Assembly (NCBI GenBank): GCA_930367205.1
Contig: OV884009.1
Span: 99,655,189 to 99,719,188 of the forward strand
Direction: 5' to 3'
Length of the DNA stretch: 64,000 nucleotides
Source: Acanthosoma haemorrhoidale
Taxonomy: Eukaryota; Arthropoda; Insecta; Hemiptera; Acanthosomatidae
Shown here: in pieces, positions 22,653-32,869 of the stretch
Layout of the letters: the number at the start of each line of letters is the position of its first letter
Numbering within the stretch: position 1 is the stretch's first letter
Notes under the pieces: model-generated
The model's input: only the letters and a program-made list of their open reading frames with translations
Told to the model about the DNA's origin: nothing
Databases searched by the model: none
Program-made: the position numbers and the translations under genes

Positions 22653-22699
22653 TATTTGTTGGGAGTGTTGTAGATCATAATAAATAAAATACATTTGTA

Positions 22700-24780
22700 C
22701 AAGTGCGATAATTATTTTCGTCTAATTAATTTAAATGTTATATAGAAAAAATGTTTGCATAGATCTGAGACCCTAAATAGTGTGACCAGTTACCAGTATC
22801 TTGGTTTACTTAAAATATGAAGTTTGTTATAACTTGAAAGCTTTGAATTATAAACACATTAGTTCTAAAATAAATATTCGTAAACATGGCAACTGTAATT
22901 GTTCAATAGTTGTTCAAAATTAAGTAAATTAGAGAGAGTTTATAATGTAATGGGAAATTCACTGTCAAGTATTTACTTCGATGGTATATTATATTATATG
23001 GTATATTCGATTAGTAAAACCATACTTGGAATATATGAATAAAATGTATCGATCAATACATTATAGTATCGTTCCTAGTCGAATGGGGGTCAGACATCGA
23101 ACCGTGACCTTTCTATTTATACTAACTTAGACGTGTACAATTCACATCGACAAGCCTATATATAGACTGCATTGCACACTGTCATATTAAATAGATTAAT
23201 AGGCTTTGTGCAAAAGTTTATTTTAACAAAAAATCATTTTAAACATTAAAAATGTGTCAAAAATCGTCAAAACATTAGGCACTAATTGATCCATTAATAA
23301 AAAGACTCGACATTTATTGATATCATTTAAGAGATTTTTTTTTTATTTTAGCCTACTCTCTTTTTTACTTTTATTGTTTAACAAAAAATACCTCATTTTA
23401 TTAGTTAAAATATAATAGATACGATATATATAATATATAGAGAGATAAAATTGCCTATTCAGCATAAAAAACAAACTTGTAGATATAATATTGCAATTAA
23501 CAACCTTTTAACACTAGGTAGGTACGGATTAAATACGAAATTTTTATCGTTTTCTATCAAAAATAGATCTCACAGAACTCCTTCAAAACACTTTTTGTTT
23601 TGACGTCTTTGGTGTGTTTTAACCATGTAAAAAAAAATTAAATCTATCAATAAATAATAATAGGCTCCTCAGCGAGGACACGAAAAATCATATTTTATTT
23701 TACCCTTCACCATTGCGTTTTCACCAAAGAGTAATTAAAATGTTCAGGTGTGCTTTGGGATGTAACTTTACAATTCTATCCGATATCCTTGAACATGCAT
23801 ACATGCATTCATGCAGACAAAAGACTATCCTGATGAAAGTAGAGCCTCCCTTGGTGCTCGGCAACAAAATATTTTTCTACGCTGTATTAGTCGTAACCCC
23901 GAGTAACTGGATTATAGTTTATAATAACTAAATATATAAAACAAACTAAAAAAAATTTTATAGTTTAATTCTCCCCCGGAGAATTAGATGAGAGGGGAAT
24001 TAATATTCTAATGAGTGGGAGGAAGGAATGTGTGGAAAATGGGCCGTGTGGTGCCTCTCTCTCCGGCCTTACTTTAATTAAAACTAGTGGATTCAACTAA
24101 GATCAATGACTTGTCCTACCAGGCATAACCATTCAAAAACACAGAACACATAAATAGCATAATGTGCTGCTAATTTATCCCACTCCCGACAAATTTAAAT
24201 CTCCATTAAAATCTCGGAAAGGTCAATAATTGTAATTAACTCAAATCTACAACAATCAAGATAAACCTCGCTCAATATTGCATAGACAGTATACACATCA
24301 TTGGATTATTATCATTACATCTTATTTTAGATTTAATTAGGTGCGTTTTCCAATTATTATAATCCAGAATTATTTCCAATTCGGGAGAGTTCCACAAATA
24401 ATTAATTGAATTTAGTATTTTAATGAAAATACAACGCAGATATTTACCGAAACGATTATGAAATTGGCAATTTATTGTTCAAACAGAAGCTGCCATACAA
24501 GTAGGCCATATTAAGAGTTTAAAAATCAGAAACCATCATGTTTTTATCCTTGCTTTTATCTGTTCTGGTCTTTATATGATTCATTTTTAAAATCTAGAAC
24601 CATGGAACAGAAGGCAGGCTTGATATTTAATCTACTGAATTCGTTAAATTAATGATCTTATTGTGCACTTCAACGATGCGTAATCTGTATTCCTTTTTTT
24701 AAACAGTGATTACATAATGTCTTTTAAAATTTCAGTAATATCAAGCTTGCGACGTTAACTGCATCAATGCTTGGTCACTC
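22700..24780. other. AT-rich stretch, weak signals only
   Basis: A minus-strand tRNA-like B box GGTTCGATGTC lies at 23093-23103. A 72-codon ORF at 23713-23931 contains FRCALGCNFTILSDILEHAYMH, a cysteine/histidine pattern loosely like the second zinc finger of Siah-type ubiquitin ligases, followed by FYAVLVVTPSN. It is too short to call. Otherwise plain. Confidence 0.35.
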
Positions 24781-24850
24781 GTAGCAGAGTAGCTTACTTG
24801 GTAGAGCCTCTGAATAGATATTTAGGAGGTCCTGATTTTGTGTCCTAATT
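24781..24850 (+). repeat. tRNA-derived repeat or decayed tRNA
   Basis: TAGCTTACTTGGTAGAGC matches the standard tRNA D-arm/A box (TAGCTCAGTTGGTAGAGC) at 16 of 18 bases. The expected TpsiC/B box, about 35 bases on, is degraded (GGTCCTGATTTTGTGTCC). This fits a tRNA-derived SINE head or a tRNA pseudogene, not a working tRNA. Confidence 0.4.
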
Positions 24851-24859
24851 TTAGCATTA

Positions 24860-26500
24860 ATATTTTGTTTGACTCTATCCCCAATGAAGCGCTTAATGCA
24901 ACATACTTTTTTTATTTCTTTTTAGTAATGACTATTTTACCTACCATGAACGCAAGTGATTTAAATTTAAACAATCTAAACGGGATGTAGAAAGTGAATT
25001 AACAAAATTAAGAGATTGTTCACATGGATATGGGACTAGGTCAGGGTTTGTACACAGTTATTAAATTATTTCGGTTATCGCACATTGTTCATTCAACTAA
25101 ACAAACTTTATCTAGGTTTTGGAACTAGATAAATTGAAGTTGGTAGGTAATAGAAGAAAATTTCCAATAGCTGGTCGATCAAATGATTTTCACGATAGCA
25201 TTCCGTCATACACATATAATAATGAATGCGGATTCACAAAAATTGAGTAGAATGCTAAAAAATATACAACTACTAGCTAAGAGATTGATCGGAATCTGAG
25301 GTATCTAGAGGCAATCTGGATCCTAGTTAGAGGAACGGCCGGGTCATATTCCAGACATTACCGTTATTAAATGAAACACGGCTGGACCGCACAATACATT
25401 CAATCGCTGGTAATCCCGCTGATAATTTCTCCATCGCGTGAGAAGTAGGTAGCCTACAACAATGGGATGAAGGATTGCCTGGTATTAGTAGTTAAATAAT
25501 GCCTCCTGGTTTAATAGTTAATCAATTACTATCTGAGTGATGTTACTGTTTTCGGGAACCGAATCTCCACAATGTCCGTTCAGGTATCGAATGTTTCCAT
25601 AAGCAATGCCCCACCAACTACAAACTTGAGAATTTCTTATTCCTTCCAACAATGCATGTGCTTATGATCTAGTATAGTGTACGTTAAAAGGCAATCAATA
25701 CGAAGTATTTTATTTAGAAAATACTGTAGTTGTGGTTAACTTGTTGAAGTCATATTTGTAAATAATAACACATTCCTCAGAGCAATAAAAACAACCAAAA
25801 TTAAATACTTGCGTAAAATAACTGTTTCTTTACGCCAGAATAACGTTAACTAAATAAAACGACTTTGTTAATACAAGGACAAAATACCTGGAATGTTGGA
25901 GCGTAGTTGCTATAGATAGATTCGAATCAAGTATATGATTCCATTAAGGATCATCTATTATGAAAGGATCAATTTCAAGCCTTACTTGGAGGAAAGTTTA
26001 GAAGGATAACGAGTGAAGTTGTCCTTTCCTAAAATACAAACTGGAATTTGCAGCAAAAGTGATAAATTCTGTATGCATCAAGTCCAATAAGTTTGCAAGA
26101 AAAAATGACAACGAACTTAGTACAGAGCAATGAGACGATTTGATTGTTCCGTCACATTATTTAGTAATCGTTTCTTTAATGATGAATAATAAGATGCCGA
26201 ATTGTTTGTTTTTGGGACAAATATAACCATTGCAAGTAAGTTCAATCTATTTGGTGATTAAGTGCCATCTATATAGTACTGGTACCATTAATCAGTCGTA
26301 TGGGACGGAAACATTAAGGAAAATTCTCTTAGGAAAACTTTTAGCACAGGCTCATACAATAATGATCTGGTATAAAACAAAAATAATTATTAAAGATAGC
26401 ATTATAAGTTCTTCACTGGCAATTATGTATGCAGCTTGTTTGGTACAAGTTAGAGGTTTATCGTAGAGGATGGAATTTATAAGTAATACAGATCTAGTTC
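24860..26500. other. AT-rich stretch without recognised genes
   Basis: Short ORFs only (for example 26230-26466), without motifs or splice context. No shared repeats seen. Confidence 0.5.
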
Positions 26501-26711
26501 TGCCCATCGGCTGTTGTTAGGTACCCACGTATTATTATCGCTCTTCATTTTACTCCGATTACCACCGATCATAGGCCTTATTTCAGTTTTAAAACTGTCT
26601 CAACAGACAACTTACGTGAGCTGTTCACGAGGGAGTCTTTAATAAGTGAGTGAATTACTGACTATACCCATTCAGTGTATGTTATAGAAAATATCACGCA
26701 AAGAAGCTGGG

Positions 26712-26860
26712 TGTCAGAATGAAAGACATAGGTTGATTGAATATAGTAATAATTTATTAACCATAAAATAAGTACATCTAGCTCACAAGTTATATATAGG
26801 TTAGAATAATATTGTCAGCCGGCTTTGTTCATTTAATAGAGATAACCCAACCATATGACA
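26712..26860 (-). repeat. 3' LTR of element D
   Basis: 149 bp, TGTCAG...ATGACA on the plus strand. It has G where the other LTR has A in the CTCACA(A/G)A... block; otherwise the two are the same. Confidence 0.92.
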
Positions 26861-26880
26861 TCTCCGTTTTTTTTTTGTTT
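26861..26880 (-). promoter_or_regulatory. Polypurine tract of element D
   Basis: The sense strand is A-rich and ends ...ACGGAGA directly before the 3' LTR, the expected plus-strand primer region. Confidence 0.7.
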
Positions 26881-26898
26881 GTTTTTTTTGGGTTTTTT

Positions 26899-29800
26899 TT
26901 ATTGTAATACATAGTTTTCTTTTAGATATGGTGGCTGACGACTGATTCGTCCACTACGAGTTACATATGTGTCATTGTCATTATTGATATCTTCGCTCTG
27001 GCTTTGGTTCATTAATTGCTGATCTGCTGGATCGGCTGTATTATTAACCTTACCATTATTATTTGAATTTTCCGAAATTTGTGGTTTAATATTTTCATCA
27101 AGTCTATATTCGTTACTTTCTATTTCTAATGGTAGGCTAGTATCATTTCTTAAGTGTATTCTATTACGCGTCAATAAGGAGCCTCCCTCTGTCTTAATTT
27201 GATAAGCCCTATTGTTTATGTTTCTATCTATTATTACAGCCCGATCCCACATTCCTTGTTTGTTTCTAACTCTAACATTTTCTCCTTTTTCGTATTTTTT
27301 CAAATCTTTGGCTCGTTGATCATGGAAAATTTTTTGTTTCCTTTGTCTTTGTAACAATTCACCTTTTATATATGAATTTTCTTCACTTTTAAACTTTGGT
27401 ATATCATATAGAACACCATTCACATTTTTACCTTGCATTATCACATTTGGAGAAGGTATTGTATTAGATATTGGTGTGTTGTTTAATTCTAGTATTGCTA
27501 AGTACACATCTTTTTTATCAAAATGAGCTTTTCTAATTACATTTTTCACAGTTTGTATGTGCCGCTCCACCATTCCGTTACTTTGTGGATATGTTGGACT
27601 CGACGTAACATGCTTAAATTTCCATTCTCTTGTAAACGTTTTAAATAGAAAACTTGAAAATTGTGGGCCATTATCTGATCTGAATTCTTCTGGTATACCC
27701 CAGTGTACAAAACAAGACTTTAATGCTTTTATAACTGTTACACTAGTTTCATCCTTCAATGGTAAAACATCTACATATTTAGAAAAATAATCCACAACTA
27801 ACATGTTTGGTTTTCTATCAATGTAAAAAATATCAGCTCCTACTGTTGCCCATGTTTTATCTGGTATTAATGTTGGTATTAGACTTTCTTTCTGATTTGA
27901 TCGTTGGAACGTTAAGCATGTTTTACAGTTGTTTATTTTGTTTTCTATATCTTTATTTATATTGGGCCAAAATACTATTTCTCTCGCTCTAGCTTTTGTT
28001 TTTTCAATGCCTAAATGATTATAATGTAACTTACTCAAAACTTCTTCTCTTAATTTGTTTGGTACTATTACACAATTATTTTTAAACAGTAAGTCATCAT
28101 ATTCATAAATTTCGGCATGGTAAGTATGATAATATTTAACTATATTTGGTACATCTTTTATTTCTTTTGGCCATCCTTTTTTTATTGTATTTTTCAATGT
28201 CTGCAATTCTATGTCATTTTTTGTTGCTTCTATATATTTTTGTTTCTTTTGATTACTCATCTCGCTTGCTAACGTAAGTTCTAATATATACATTCTGGAA
28301 TCTCCATCCTCTTTAGTTTCTTTTAAATGAGCTCTCGATAGTAAATCTGCTATTATTAAATTTTTACCACTTGTATACGTTACTTTAATATCATATGGTT
28401 GTAACCGCATTCGCATTTTTTGTAGTCTCATTGGTATATCAGTTATCTTTCGTCTTAAAATAGGGATCAGCGGTTTATGATCTGATTCTACTCCAAAAGG
28501 TTTACCGATTACATACTGTCTGAAACGCTCACATCCAAACACTATGGCATATAGTTCTTTCTCTATTTGAGCCCACGATTTTTGACATTCAGTGAATGCT
28601 TGTGATGCATATGCTACTGGCAAATCATTTTGTAACAGAACTGCCCCTACTCCGGTACTACTAGCGTCTACACTAATTTTGCACTCCTTATTTACATCGT
28701 ATAATTGTAGAATAGGAGTTTTGCTTAAACATATTTTTATCTTTTTAAAACAATTTTCATGTTCACTTGTCCAGTTGAAAATTGTACCTTTTTTAATTAG
28801 GTTACGCAATGGTTCCGTTAACTGAGCTGAGTTTTCTACAAATTTACCCACGTAGGTTATCAATCCTAATAATCGTTCTACTGCTTTAACATCTTTTGGT
28901 CTTTCCATTTCACTAATTGCTTTGACTTTGTCATCATCAATTTCTATCCCTTTGCTACTGAAGTAATGACCTAAAAATTTAATTCTTTCTTCTTTAAACT
29001 TACATTTGTTTTTATTAAATTTAATCCCATGCTCATAAGCTCTTTTCATTACTAATTCTAAAATTTCTAATAATTCTTTTTCATTTTCTGCCCATATCAT
29101 TATATCATCGATATACACAGCTACGTTTTTTATACCTTCAAAAATCTCTGAATAAGTTTTATGGAACACTTCTGGTGCAATACTAACCCCAAAAGGCATT
29201 CTTAAAAATCTAAATGGACCATATGGCGTTTGAAAAGCCGTCATTAACGAACTCCTATGTGTAAGTTCTAAATGCCAAAACCCATTTGATGCGTCTAGCA
29301 CTGCAAACATTTTTGCCCCCGCCATTTTACTAGATATTTCCTCAAATGTAGGTAAAGGACAATGTTCTCTTAGTAAACAAGTGTTAAGATGCTGTGGGTC
29401 TAAGCAAATACGTAATGATTTATCAGGTTTACTGGTAATTACGATTGGGTTCATAAATTCAGTAGGTTCGTTAACCTCTGCAACAATTTTATTGTCTTTC
29501 ATTCTGTATAATGTTTCTTTGAAAAGATCTAATAATTTAAAAGGTATTCTACGACATGGTTCAATTTTTCCTTCATATCCTTCTTTTAATTTGAAATCAT
29601 ATATTTTTGAGATTTTTCCTATACCTTCGAATAGTTCTTTATATCTGCTAAGCAATTTCGTGAGACCATTATTTGTATTCATATTTATATTTTCAACTCT
29701 GGTAATTAATTTCAGTTTTTTAATTGTATCTAATCCCAACACAGAGCTTGAGCTATTACAGTTTACTAAATAAAATTTTATTGGTTCTATTTTACCCTTG

Positions 29801-30633
29801 ATTACACAATCTAATATAACAGTTCCTATAACCGGTATTTCAGAACCACTGTAATTTGCCAATTTGTTATCAGTTTTATTTATTTTCTCTTTGATTTTCA
29901 AATTTTCATAGTCGCTTTTTTTTAAAACATTGCATTCCGCCCCTGTATCGAGCTTGACTGTAAGTGAAGTTTTGCTTTCCAATATATTTATAGATAATTC
30001 CCAACCCTTTTGAACATTATTTATTTTTAGAATTCTCCCTAAAGTGTACATTTCAGCATCCTCTCCCTCAATCATACTTACATTATTTATATTTCGAGTT
30101 ATTCTACACATTTTTGCAAAATGATTTATCCTATTACATTTAATACAAATTTTACCGTAGGCTGGGCAATTTCTATACCCATGGACGTTGCCGCATTTAT
30201 TGCACCTCAATCGCTGCTGGCTTCCATATTGCTGCTCTTGTTGCAGTGATGTCTTGCTGCTATCGCTGGTACTTGGTTTCGACGTCCACGGCTGCGTACT
30301 CACTCTCAGATTACTCGTCGCTGCTTTGGTTCTGCTCCTTTGCTGTACTATATTTATTTCCTCTTCTTCTGTACCTCGCAACGTCTTTATTCTTTGTTTT
30401 GCTAACTCCGCCACTTTGCATAAATTAGTACATTTATCTAGTGTTAGATCATCTTCCCGCAACAATCTATCTTTCACTTGTTCATCCTGTATACCACTTA
30501 CAATTTGATCTTTTATAAGGCTATCCTTCAATGTTTCAAATGCACAATCAACACTTAACTTTTTAAACTTAACGTTGAAAAAAATTAAATCTTGCCACCG
30601 TCTCGTTTTTTTTAGGTATGCAATAATCTTCAA
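26899..30633 (-). CDS. gag(C-term)-protease-RT-RNase H-integrase polyprotein of element D
   Basis: A 1,244-codon open frame. Approximate residues: two zinc knuckles 143-178 (the first CX3H, the second CX4H); retropepsin KLDTGAECNVL near 228; reverse transcriptase from about 385 (FRFLRMPFGVS; catalytic YIDD near 505); RNase H from about 650 (ISVDASSTGVGAVL). Integrase follows with zinc domain LHYNHLGIEK...CKTC near 867-905 and catalytic D near 936, D in RSDNGPQF near 987 and E in NGMVERH near 1022, with 35 residues between the last two. All active-site residues are present. The first Met is unlikely to be a real start: capsid sequence from the upstream frame joins here after a break. This is the longest intact coding region in the window. 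Confidence 0.93.
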   Translation of the reverse strand: MKIIAYLKKTRRWQDLIFFNVKFKKLSVDCAFETLKDSLIKDQIVSGIQDEQVKDRLLREDDLTLDKCTNLCKVAELAKQRIKTLRGTEEEEINIVQQRSRTKAATSNLRVSTQPWTSKPSTSDSSKTSLQQEQQYGSQQRLRCNKCGNVHGYRNCPAYGKICIKCNRINHFAKMCRITRNINNVSMIEGEDAEMYTLGRILKINNVQKGWELSINILESKTSLTVKLDTGAECNVLKKSDYENLKIKEKINKTDNKLANYSGSEIPVIGTVILDCVIKGKIEPIKFYLVNCNSSSSVLGLDTIKKLKLITRVENINMNTNNGLTKLLSRYKELFEGIGKISKIYDFKLKEGYEGKIEPCRRIPFKLLDLFKETLYRMKDNKIVAEVNEPTEFMNPIVITSKPDKSLRICLDPQHLNTCLLREHCPLPTFEEISSKMAGAKMFAVLDASNGFWHLELTHRSSLMTAFQTPYGPFRFLRMPFGVSIAPEVFHKTYSEIFEGIKNVAVYIDDIMIWAENEKELLEILELVMKRAYEHGIKFNKNKCKFKEERIKFLGHYFSSKGIEIDDDKVKAISEMERPKDVKAVERLLGLITYVGKFVENSAQLTEPLRNLIKKGTIFNWTSEHENCFKKIKICLSKTPILQLYDVNKECKISVDASSTGVGAVLLQNDLPVAYASQAFTECQKSWAQIEKELYAIVFGCERFRQYVIGKPFGVESDHKPLIPILRRKITDIPMRLQKMRMRLQPYDIKVTYTSGKNLIIADLLSRAHLKETKEDGDSRMYILELTLASEMSNQKKQKYIEATKNDIELQTLKNTIKKGWPKEIKDVPNIVKYYHTYHAEIYEYDDLLFKNNCVIVPNKLREEVLSKLHYNHLGIEKTKARAREIVFWPNINKDIENKINNCKTCLTFQRSNQKESLIPTLIPDKTWATVGADIFYIDRKPNMLVVDYFSKYVDVLPLKDETSVTVIKALKSCFVHWGIPEEFRSDNGPQFSSFLFKTFTREWKFKHVTSSPTYPQSNGMVERHIQTVKNVIRKAHFDKKDVYLAILELNNTPISNTIPSPNVIMQGKNVNGVLYDIPKFKSEENSYIKGELLQRQRKQKIFHDQRAKDLKKYEKGENVRVRNKQGMWDRAVIIDRNINNRAYQIKTEGGSLLTRNRIHLRNDTSLPLEIESNEYRLDENIKPQISENSNNNGKVNNTADPADQQLMNQSQSEDINNDNDTYVTRSGRISRQPPYLKENYVLQ

Positions 30634-30889
30634 AAGCTTTAACTACAATTGCGTATTCCTTCTGTTCTTCTGCCGTTAAATTAAAGGTTTCATATTTATC
30701 TTGTGCATCTTCTCCTAATACGCTCAACAGTATACCAACTTTTACTTCATCTTTTTTATCTTGTGCTTCGATAGCCGACAAGTAATGATTAAACTTTCTA
30801 TACCATCTTTTCCATGCTTCTGCTATATTTCCTTCGAAAATAAATTGTTCTGGCGGTTTCAAATTCACATGTCCTACCGACTGCGCCAT
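30569..30889 (-). CDS. gag N-terminus of element D, separated by one frame break
   Basis: 106 codons starting MAQSVGHVNLKPPEQFIF and ending at a TAA (30569-30571). The capsid continues in the next frame (KKLSVDCAFETLKDSL), so one small deletion or frame change lies around 30.58-30.60 kb. The first codons are read from the primer binding site itself, and the A of the ATG is the last base of the LTR. Gag would build the particle. A programmed frameshift is unlikely because it falls inside capsid. Sequence error or a recent lesion fits better. Confidence 0.85.
   Translation of the reverse strand: MAQSVGHVNLKPPEQFIFEGNIAEAWKRWYRKFNHYLSAIEAQDKKDEVKVGILLSVLGEDAQDKYETFNLTAEEQKEYAIVVKAFEDYCIPKKNETVARFNFFQR
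30872..30888 (-). promoter_or_regulatory. Primer binding site, tRNA-Ser type, overlapping the gag start
   Basis: Sense TGGCGCAGTCGGTAGGA starts immediately after the LTR and matches the complement of insect tRNA-Ser 3' end (CCA included) over 17 bases. It overlaps codons 1-6 of gag. Confidence 0.88.
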
Positions 30890-31037
30890 GTCAGAATGAA
30901 AGACATAGGTTGATTGAATATAGTAATAATTTATTAACCATAAAATAAGTACATCTAGCTCACAAATTATATATAGGTTAGAATAATATTGTCAGCCGGC
31001 TTTGTTCATTTAATAGAGATAACCCAACCATATGACA
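30889..31037 (-). repeat. 5' LTR of element D
   Basis: 149 bp, one base different from the 3' LTR. Its last sense base is the A of the gag ATG. Confidence 0.92.
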
Positions 31038-31631
31038 CTGGGTATATTGAAAGGTTACTTTTTTTGTCTCTTTGGGACCACTGATAACACAGGGCAATGA
31101 GCAAAAGCATCGTCGTGGCGCCTGTGACCAAGTGGCACCACCTCTGATCCACTATATTGGGGGTCCGGGGTATTTTTAATAATACAAAAATAAGTCATAT
31201 TATTAATAAATATTGCAGACGACAACACATGCGTTACTATCGACAATTAATGTCCCAAAATAAGAATCTTACTAGCCTATTAACTTCATTCCTTACAGTT
31301 TTCAAAACCTTAACTACCCCTCACATTTCCCTTCTTATAAATCTTGTCTCCTACCTTATCCCCGTTACACAAAATCCATAAGTGGATCCTTTTGACTCCT
31401 TATCCATTTTCCTTTATAATGCGAATGGTGATCACACCCACACTAACGAACTGGCAGCACTACTCCGCGACAAGAACATCGACGTAGCTCTGATTACTGA
31501 AACAAGACTTAAGAGTTAACGAAAATCTGAAAACTGTGCCAGACTTATTGAACAGAACACCCAGATGGCAGAGCACATGCAGGTCACGCACTGTCCACAA
31601 CTCCATTTCCCATCACATAGTTGCGTTCTTC

Positions 31632-32628
31632 ACTTCTAGATCTTGTTAACATTGAGACATGTAATTTTATGCCTGTAGCGACCGCTACCTACATAAGATA
31701 AATCATCCTATACTCTATTGTATATATATTGTAAATTGGTTATAATATGTTGTAAGTTAATTTAAACAAATGTAAATAACATTACCAAACCATAAGTCAT
31801 ATTAAAGTAAATATTGTAAACAATCAAAGACGCAGCTGCAAAGACAGAGGCTGGAAGGGAAAATTAGGTAGACTGAGGCCTGGGTCACTGCCTAGAACAA
31901 AGCGTCACCGCAACTCTGCGGTTTGGTTGGTCAGAATAACACCTCAGATCATTGGCTACTGACAGCTACCACTGAGTATAAGTACGGCTGGGTTTTGGCC
32001 TGTAAATCATTCTAAACCACGGCTCTCTGACTGGTGGACCTGCGGACCTGACGGATGTTTCAAGACGTAGCATTCTCATTTATGGATCTCTCTTCCTAAC
32101 CTCGCTATTTTAGTCCGGCCTTGTCAGACCCCACACGCTCCTAGGGAATTCTCTGCCTTCGTCTCGCAAAAACTAGCAACTCCTTGGAAGAGACCTCTCC
32201 CTCGCGGACAACGGTTGACGTGGCGCTACAAACTTTACCTAGTAGTGTCTCCCACGGCAAATCAGTCTGCCTCTCTCCGGTTCACACTCGCCTTTGAGAT
32301 CCGGACAGTTTTCGCCTACCCTCAGATACCGAGTGTGAACTCGTGGTCATTCCAAGACCACATAAACTACCTACAATACCTACCCTATACGTCTTCTCCC
32401 AAACATAGTGCATTGTCGGGACACGCCATCAAATATGGAGTCAGATAGTACAGGTAGTATCTGAGACCTGTCATGAAGCAATTGTCCAGGCCATAGCCTA
32501 ATCAACCCTCACTTCGTCTCTAGAACTAGGGTAACTAGGTACCCCCCTCGTGACAACCCGACAATGTCTTTCTTCATTCTTTCTGAACCAGACACTTCTA
32601 GATCTTGTTTAACATTGAGACAAGGAAT
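31632..32628 (+). repeat. 42-bp direct repeat flanking the family L LTR
   Basis: CACTTCTAGATCTTGTTAAC... at 31,632-31,672 recurs as CACTTCTAGATCTTGTTTAAC... at about 32,587-32,628 with a few changes. The repeat is outside the LTR ends. It may be the start of another LTR into which this one jumped. Confidence 0.6.
31674..32563 (+). mobile_element. LTR, family L, about 890 bp
   Basis: Begins TGTAGCGACCGCTA like the solo LTR at 4167 (minus) and ends near CCGACA. Possible 5-bp duplication with one mismatch (ATGCC before, ATGTC after). A TATA-like GAGTATAAG lies near 31.97 kb. The block AACATAGTG.ATTGTCGGGACAC and TATGGAGTCAGAT is shared with the other two copies. No coding sequence inside or nearby, so a solo LTR is likely; the 3' end is less certain than the 5' end. 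Confidence 0.7.
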
Positions 32629-32850
32629 GTTATGTTATAGTTGCATTCGATAGTCATATAACCCTCATATCTACCCTAGTCAATATCAACAGCCTAATCT
32701 ACACCCATTGATAACTAGCTATATAAGCACCCCTCTCACGACGGGTACACGACTTGTGAACTGTAATCCCATCTAGTATGTTATTTTGATCGTTTAATAT
32801 ATATTTAACCAGTGTTTGTGTTATTCATAATAAAGCTTTTTAAAAAGACT
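32587..32850 (+). repeat. LTR-like sequence of unknown family
   Basis: After the 42-bp repeat comes a possible TATA box (AGCTATATAAGC near 32.73 kb) and, about 100 bases on, a polyadenylation signal (CATAATAAAGC near 32.83 kb). This promoter-to-signal spacing is LTR-like. No termini, primer site or coding region could be found, so the call is tentative. Confidence 0.35.
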
Positions 32851-32869
32851 TTCCTCCTTTGAGATTATT

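Larger units (their letters stand above)
26712..31037 (-). mobile_element. Ty3/Gypsy element D (Mag-like), nearly intact
   Basis: A 4,326-bp minus-strand element with 149-bp LTRs (26712-26860 and 30889-31037) that differ at one base. The target duplication CTGGG lies at 26707-26711 and 31038-31042. The primer site matches tRNA-Ser. There is one gag-pol frame of well over 1,300 codons with a single break near 30.59 kb and no env. Very short LTRs, a tRNA-Ser primer and a fused gag-pol fit the Mag clade (family knowledge); the clade call is an inference from layout and RT blocks. It is inserted in a Jockey 5' leader. Confidence 0.92.
26505..31631 (+). mobile_element. Jockey-like copy split by element D
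   Basis: The 5' leader lies at 26505-26711 (TTATTATCGCTCTTCAT, then CTTACGTGAGCTGTTCACGAGGGAGTC, shared with 53.65-53.77 kb). The copy resumes at 31038 on the far side of element D with leader sequence. At about 31,250 it jumps to the end of ORF1 and the endonuclease start (31.26-31.63 kb), matching 21.9-22.26 kb. Most of ORF1 is missing. It ends where LTR-like sequence begins (about 31,632). Its CTGGG became the target duplication of D. Confidence 0.75.

Noticed and set aside
26712..31037. env gene in element C or D
   Set aside because: The space after integrase is too short and holds only the pol tail, so these are not envelope-bearing elements.
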